NCBI GenBank assembly: GCA_022059125.1
Contig: JAEUWY010000005.1
Location: forward strand, 6,014,001-6,078,000
From: Corynespora cassiicola
Taxonomy: Eukaryota > Ascomycota > Dothideomycetes > Pleosporales > Corynesporascaceae
DNA length: 64,000 nucleotides
Direction of reading: 5' to 3'
The position numbers and the translations under genes are program-made. How positions within the stretch are numbered: the first letter of the stretch is position 1; every line of letters begins with the position of its first letter. Under the pieces are notes generated by a model. That model was not told where the DNA came from. It ran no database searches and was given only the letters and a program-made list of their open reading frames with translations. Below, piece by piece: positions 58,326 through 64,000 of the stretch.

Positions 58326-58409
58326 TGCGATGATGTCCCGGGTTCCAAAAGCCCGGTCAGTAAAATGGGAGCCGCCTAGAGGACAATTAGATGGTAGAGA
58401 GCATCGCAT

Positions 58410-58929
58410 TGGAATTGGAACCAGTTCAAAAACTTCTCAGGTTGGCCTGACCCTTTATAGTATATCAGAGTCATAGGTGCAATCTGGAACAAGGTTTGCC
58501 GGGCTCTTAGCTTCGGCTATGTACCAAGGCCGAATTATCGCCTGACTAGATGTGAGATTGGTCAGATTCGACAAGATGGCATTCCCAACCTCCATTACCC
58601 CTGACCTGAGACATGCGAAAAGGCCTTTCCGATGGACCAGGTTTCAAAGGACGACCAGGTATACAGCCGCTCCGCGGAGCACAGGGTAACCTGTAAAGAA
58701 GATATTTCGCCATTCAACAATCAAGATGAGATACGCCGCTGTTGAACAGCCAAGGCGAGCTATCTCGGGTGCTCTAATGTGCCGTTTCCATGTATCTCGT
58801 ATTCAATAGATGACGAATCACATTATCCAGCCTCTCAAGCATCCCTATTCGGACCGACTAAGCTCGGCTACAAGAGTTCCGCCCACCCCCTAGGTTCTGC
58901 CCACCTTTAAAAAAATAAACTACTCTATT
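58410..58929. other. Right flank of the small gene island
   Basis: About 500 bases of normal composition upstream of the membrane protein gene, presumably its promoter. It ends abruptly at the terminal repeat at 58930. Confidence 0.5.
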
Positions 58930-59105
58930 AAAAGAGCTACGGGAGTTTCTTTCTCTCAGCTGTGCTGGGCTAGAACTAAACAGTAAATAAAAAGTTAATA
59001 AAAAAAAACAGAAATAATACTAGTTAGATATTTAATAAAGTAGTAACTAAAAATAATAATAAAAAATAATTAGATTACTAATAAGTAAGTAAGTAATTTT
59101 TATTT
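58930..59105 (-). repeat. Terminal repeat R2, copy 3 (inverted)
   Basis: Begins AAAGAGCTACGGGAGTTTCT and continues to about 59105. It is the reverse complement of copies 1 and 2 and is the least mutated of the three (it retains CTGTGCTGGGC). Confidence 0.8.
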
Positions 59106-59463
59106 TATAAGTATAATATATTTTATTTATATAAAGTGTGTTTTTATTTTCTAGTATTACGTACGTAACTTTAATTTCTAACTAAATTTTAATTCTAATT
59201 TTTTATTTAACTTTAACTTATAAAAACACAGAGCGATTTATTTTTAATATAGTTTAAACTGTATTAAAATAAGTTGCTCTGTATTTTTACAGTAAGCTTT
59301 TAAAAAGTAAAAATAGTTTTATATAATTCAAAAACAGTATTATTAAAATTTAATATAAAGCTATATATATTTATACTAATTTTTTTTTAAATTATGTAGT
59401 AAAAAATTAAAATATTAAGTAACGTGTATAAACTAAAAATTTAATTAATATTAATTTATATAT

Positions 59464-59789
59464 TATAATATAGTTTTAGAAAAATTTAAGTAGATAACAT
59501 TAAAAGTACAGCTCTAATTATATATATAATTACGCGCTTAAAAAGAAACTGCTATACTATATTATATCACTAAAAAAAAATATAATTTAAAGCTTATATT
59601 TTAGTAAAATAAGCGTTTATAAGTACTAATAGTAGATATTTATAATAAATATAAGTAAGTATAGTTACTATATAAGTGTTAAGGCTGTGCTACAGGCTAT
59701 AAGCGAGGCTAGAAAGTAAATAGCTGCTTAAATTAATTCTTAGAAATAAGTATTAGTAGAGTTACGTAAGTAAAACGATATACGATATA
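59464..59789 (-). repeat. Repeat R1, inverted copy followed by a direct partial copy
   Basis: 59464-59675 is the reverse complement of part of R1 (as at 61597-61993). 59681-59789 is a direct copy of the first 100 bases of R1 (as at 37822-37930). The two face each other head to head. Confidence 0.7.
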
Positions 59790-60141
59790 TGTAAGGACAC
59801 AGGGCGACTTGTCTCCGATACGGCTCAGGTACTACTTAGAATAAGGGTTTACAGAACTAGGGAACAATTACAAGTTAGAACCTATAGGTCTTATACGAAA
59901 AAACATTTCTAAACTACAGAACTATCTAGAACTATTACAACTTTTTATAGTTTCTCTCTAGTGCTTTATTCTAAGTTTAGTTTAGTTCTATTTTTTAGTT
60001 ATTATAGGAGGGTACGAAAGGATGAGGGATTAGAGCTGAGTCGGATGTCGGAGGCTGGGGATCAGATGTGAAGTTCTGAATCACGTGCGCGATGCTCAGA
60101 AGTGAATATGTTCGGACTTTGTGCGAACGAGGTTCGTCACA
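59790..60141 (+). mobile_element. LTR, second copy
   Basis: 352 bases starting TGTAAGGACACAGGGCGACT and ending GAGGTTCGTCACA, closely matching 50325-50682 at both ends with a more diverged centre. It is less mutated than the first copy. The flanking five-base sequences do not match, and the DNA on the left is repeat R1 while that on the right is a mariner copy. Confidence 0.8.
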
Positions 60142-61235
60142 GAGATAAAAGAATTATTAATAGAAATTTAATTAAAAGCCCTAAAAAAACAAATAAAAAA
60201 ATATTATTTAAAAAGAATATAAAAGTATTTAAAAGAAGCTTATAAAGATATTTAAAAAAAGAAAATTATAGTATAAAAATTAGTACTAAAAAGCCGTATT
60301 TAAATAAGAAAAAAGCTAAAATAAAATTAAAATACGCAAAAAAACAATTAAAAAATATAAAAAATATAAATTTAAATAAAATTATATTTTTTAATAAGTT
60401 AGTAATAGAAAAAGGTTTAGGTTCTATATAAAAATATATAAGAAAAAAGAGAAATAAAAATGTAGAAGCTGAATTAGCTTTTATAAAATTAAATTGTAAG
60501 TAAAAAAAAAATTAAAAAAATTAAAATTAATTAAAAATTAATTCTAATTTTTTAATTTAATTACTTTTTTAAAAAAATTAGTACTAATTAAATTATAGCT
60601 TAAGATATTGTTATATTAGTATAGAGAGCTATTTAGATAGAAGGAAGATCAGAATTAGTATTTATTAAAACACCTAATTTTAAAAATAACATTAATAATA
60701 CGGATTATATATAAAAAGTATTAAAATTTATTATTAAAAAACAAATAAAACCCGGTTAGTTTATATACCTTTTTTTTACTTTTTAAATTAAATTTATTAT
60801 TTAATTAAGTATTAAATTATAAAATTATTATAAATACTAATTAGTTTATAAACTGGAAATTTTAATAAGATAATTTAAAAATTTATACAGCTAAACCAGT
60901 TTTAAACTAGTTTAAAAAAAATAAAATTAAATTATTTAAATATTTAGCTTATAGCCCAGATTTAGCACCTATAGAAAACGTCTAAACTATACTAAAAAAC
61001 AATTTAAAAAAATTAAATCCTAATTTATTAGGCTAAAAAAATAATAAAAAAGATAATACTTTATTTATAAACGCTATAAATAAAAAACAGAATTTAATTT
61101 CACAAAAAATAATAGATAATTATATATTATTTTTACCTAAGCGTTAGAAAGCTGTTATTAAAGCTAACAAGTATTATACAAAATCTTAATAATTTAATTA
61201 ATTATTAATATATTTATATAGTTTGATTTTTTCGA
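60142..61235 (+). mobile_element. Tc1/mariner relic, copy A
   Basis: Stop-riddled translation in the + direction shows AIWIEGRSELVF near 60630, a QDN-then-HTA-type block (read as *QDNLKIYTAK) near 60870-60895, and YSPDLAPIENV near 60950-60985, the classic DDE_3 region of Tc1/mariner transposases. The sequence is repeated nearly identically at 63060-64000. The helix-turn-helix start is missing, cut off by the LTR. Confidence 0.85.
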
Positions 61236-61596
61236 ACTTTTTTTTCTACTATTATTATTTTTTTTTTTCAAAATAGAAAACTTATATAAATATTTTCAAT
61301 GTATATATATATAGTATATATATTTATAATAATTAAATAAAAACATCAAATTACACGCTAGATAAAAAATAAATCAGCACTTAATTTTATACTTTTTTTT
61401 ACCTCTACTTTAAGCTTATTTATAACTTTATAACTTTAATACAAACTGTAATTTTTTTATTTTTAAGTCTTAAATTTTAATAAAAATCTATTTAACTAAT
61501 TTTTCTTTTTTTTACAACTAGTTTAAGTAGAAAATTATATAAGTTTAAAAACTGCTATTTTTTTAAGCAAGTTTTTTTCGTACTACTCTACTATAC

Positions 61597-61993
61597 TTAA
61601 GTTAATTTTTAAAAATAAGTACTAGTAAAGTTATATAAGTAAAATAATATATAATATACTATATAATTATTTATATTAGTAATAAAGTATAATAGATTAA
61701 TAGTTAATTCTAAATAATAGATTTACTAATAAAGTAAATATAATTATAAAGTATAATTATATAAACTATATACTTATATAGTAACTGCGCTTACTTATAC
61801 TTATTATAAATACTTACTATTAGTATTTAAAAGTATTAATTTTACTAAAGCGTAAGCTTTAAATTATATATTTTTTTTAGTTATATAATATAGTATAGCA
61901 GTTTTTTTTTAAATATAAAATTATATATATAATTAAAGCCGCGCTTTTAATGTTGCCTATCTAAATTTTTCTAAAACAATATTATAATACTAA
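61597..61993 (+). repeat. Interspersed repeat R1, copy 2
   Basis: Direct repeat of 37866-38262 with scattered transitions. It runs straight into a mariner fragment on its right. Confidence 0.75.
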
Positions 61994-62330
61994 ACTAGTT
62001 TTAAAATAGTTTAAAAAAAATTCAATTGTTTAAATATTTAGTTTATAGCCCAGATTTAGCACCTATAGAAAATATTTAAGCTATATTAAAAAAAATTTAA
62101 AAAAATTAAATTCTAATCTATTAGACAAAAAAAAATTATACTTTATTTATAAACACTATTAATAAAAAATAGAATTTAATTCTATAAAAAAAATAGATAA
62201 TTATGTATTATTTTTACTTAAATATTAGAAAGCAGCTAATAAAACTAACAGGTATTAGATATAATATTAATTATTTAATTAATCATTTACGTATTTATAT
62301 ATATAAATATATTTTAATTTTTTTTTTCTC
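61994..62330 (+). mobile_element. Tc1/mariner relic, copy B (3' fragment)
   Basis: Corresponds to the last third of copy A, including the YSPDLAPIEN motif near 62045-62075 and the shared right end. The first two thirds are absent. Confidence 0.8.
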
Positions 62331-62820
62331 TTATTAAATTTTTTTTTAATAGATAAAAAAATATTCTTAAAAAAATACTATAAGTATATACTACAGAGAG
62401 GTGACATTAAAAAAAAGTGTATAAAAAAATCGTACTTTTTAAACTTGTATAGCTTTTTATTTAAAACAGCTATTTAAAAAAAAAAAATTAAAGTTAAAGG
62501 AATTTATAAATATAATAAAAAAAAAATTAAAAAAAAAAGCTTATATAATCTTTTAAATGTTTTAAAAAGCTCTAAATATAGAGTAAAAAAAAGTTTAAAT
62601 TTTTATACGCTGTAATTTTTTTTAAAAAAAATTTTTAAAACTTTTTATTTTATACTAACTAAATTTAGCTTAGTTTATATTACGTAAGCAAAAAATTAGA
62701 AATAAAGTTTTAATTTAGTATTAAAAAAAATTAAAATTAAAAAATAAAGTTTTGCTTATATAAGCACTAATTATATAATAATAAACTAGTTAAATTAGTA
62801 TATAAATAAATATTTTAGAA

Positions 62821-64000
62821 AAAGAAATCTGAATCTCTATTTTCTCTAAATAAAAATACGATAAAATCTTAATTCTTAAACTATAAAGAAAAAGTTAATC
62901 TTTTATATAAACTTAATACTTCTATTAAAAATATATTTTTTATTTTAAATAAATCTATTATTAGTATTTATAATACTATAAATCGAATTAATAAAAAAAA
63001 TAAACTTTTTAATAGTTTAAAAAGAGATAGAAATTAGAATAAAATTAAACTATTAAAAAACGAAAAAAAATTATTAATAGGGATTTAATTAAAAGCTCTA
63101 AAAAAACAAATGAAAAATTTTATTTAAAAATAATTTAAATATATCTAAAAAAAGTTTATAAAAATTTTTTAAAAAAGAAAAATATAGTACAAATATTACT
63201 AGTAAAAAACTTTTTTTAAATAAAAAAAGTAAAAATAAAACTAGAATATATAAAAGTTTTTTTAAAAAATATAGAAAATATAAATTAAAATAAAATTATA
63301 TTTTCTAATAAGTTAGTAATAGAAAAGGATCTAAGTTTTAAACAGAAATATATTAGAAAAAAGAGAAATAAAGGTATAGAAGCTGAATTAGCTTCTATAA
63401 AATCTAATTATAAGTAAAAAAAAAAATTAAAAAAATTAAAATTAATTAAAAATTAATTCTAATTAAATTATTGCTTAAGATATTATTATATCAGTATAGA
63501 GAGCTATTTAAATAGAAGAAAGATCAGAATTAGTATTTATTAAAATATTTAATTCTAAAAATAACTTTAATAATACAGATTATATATAAAAAGTATTAAA
63601 ACTTATTATTAAAAAACAAATAAAACCCGGTTAGTTTATATACCTTTTTTTTACTTTTTAAATTAAATTTAATATTTAATTAAATATATTTAATTAAATA
63701 TTAAATTATAAAATTATTATAAATACTAATTGGTTTATAGACTAGAAATTTCAACAAGATAATTTAAAAATTTATATAGCTAAACCAGTTTTAAACTAGT
63801 TTAAAAGAAATCGAATTAATCTTTTTAAACATTCTTCTCATAGCCTAAACTTAGCTTCTATTAAAAATATCTAGACTATATTAAAAAATGCCTTAAATAA
63901 ACAAAGAACTAATTTATTAGAGAAAGGAAATAATATTAAAAGTATTAATTTATTTAAAAGAGCTATAATTAAAGAGTAGAATTTAATTCCACAGAAAATA
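62821..64000 (+). mobile_element. Tc1/mariner relic, copy C (runs off the window)
   Basis: Begins further upstream than copy A and includes an N-terminal helix-turn-helix relic near 62870-63030 (ILNKSIISIYNTINRINK, then FNSLKRDRN), then the same DDE_3 order as copy A. The right end lies beyond 64000. Taken with copies A and B it shows the whole original order of domains. Confidence 0.85.

Larger units (their letters stand above)
58930..64000. repeat. AT-rich block 3 (RIP-degraded repeats, continues past the window)
   Basis: 5.1 kb of very low G+C with no open frame of 60 codons or more. It contains R2, R1, an LTR and three Tc1/mariner copies listed separately. 59106-59463, 61236-61596 and 62331-62820 hold nothing I can name. 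Confidence 0.9.

Noticed and set aside
34751..64000. AT-rich blocks as mitochondrial insertions or centromere
   Set aside because: Transposase relics, terminal repeats and transition-type mutations explain them as RIP-degraded transposons. A centromere cannot be excluded from sequence alone but nothing points to it.

Overview
The window looks like nuclear DNA of a filamentous ascomycete (Pezizomycotina, most likely a dothideomycete, though the class is inference). It has eukaryotic genes with short GT-AG introns of about 46-127 nt, fungal-only domains (HET, NACHT-ankyrin, HET-NACHT-WD40, Pth11-like rhodopsin fold), Fot/pogo and Tc1/mariner transposon relics, and sharply bounded AT-rich blocks with the signature of repeat-induced point mutation (RIP). 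No bacterial features, rRNA or convincing tRNA were seen.

Layout. 1-19.6 kb is gene-rich and near normal composition. It holds the 3' end of a Cid1-type nucleotidyltransferase gene, a four-exon sugar transporter, a Baeyer-Villiger-type flavin monooxygenase, a Ubc6-like E2 enzyme divergent from SAM50 (mitochondrial outer-membrane beta-barrel assembly), a small secreted protein, and a NACHT-ankyrin NLR. Two long gene-poor stretches (3.1-6.4 and 8.3-12 kb) lie between them. The second contains a small repeat cluster (8.9-9.4 kb).

19.6-34.3 kb is an accessory-looking stretch: a HET-domain gene, two large RING-H2 proteins that look like distant paralogues (one with 45 consecutive GAA codons), a BAHD/CAT-like acyltransferase remnant lacking its 5' end, a SRPBCC protein, a protein with two PARP-type zinc fingers, and a thioredoxin with a C-terminal extension.

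34.75-40.63 kb is the first AT-rich block. It contains a foldback element (35123-36205), a RIP-degraded Fot/pogo-like transposon (38780-40630) with terminal inverted repeats and a TA target duplication, and other repeats. 40.64-47.35 kb is an island holding a remnant resembling the N-terminus of a PD-(D/E)XK nuclease-like protein and an intact 1467-residue HET-NACHT-WD40 gene (HNWD, the het-d/het-e type of allorecognition NLR). 47.4-56.5 kb is a second AT-rich block with an LTR at 50325-50682. 56.5-58.9 kb is a tiny island with one three-exon Pth11-like membrane protein gene, bounded on both sides by inverted copies of the same transposon terminus. 58.9-64.0 kb is a third AT-rich block with an LTR and three Tc1/mariner copies; the last runs off the window.

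Taken together, conserved housekeeping genes give way to a compartmentalised region with an unusual density of genes related to non-self recognition (NACHT-ANK, HET, HNWD), plus an undescribed RING-H2 pair, embedded in RIP-inactivated transposons.
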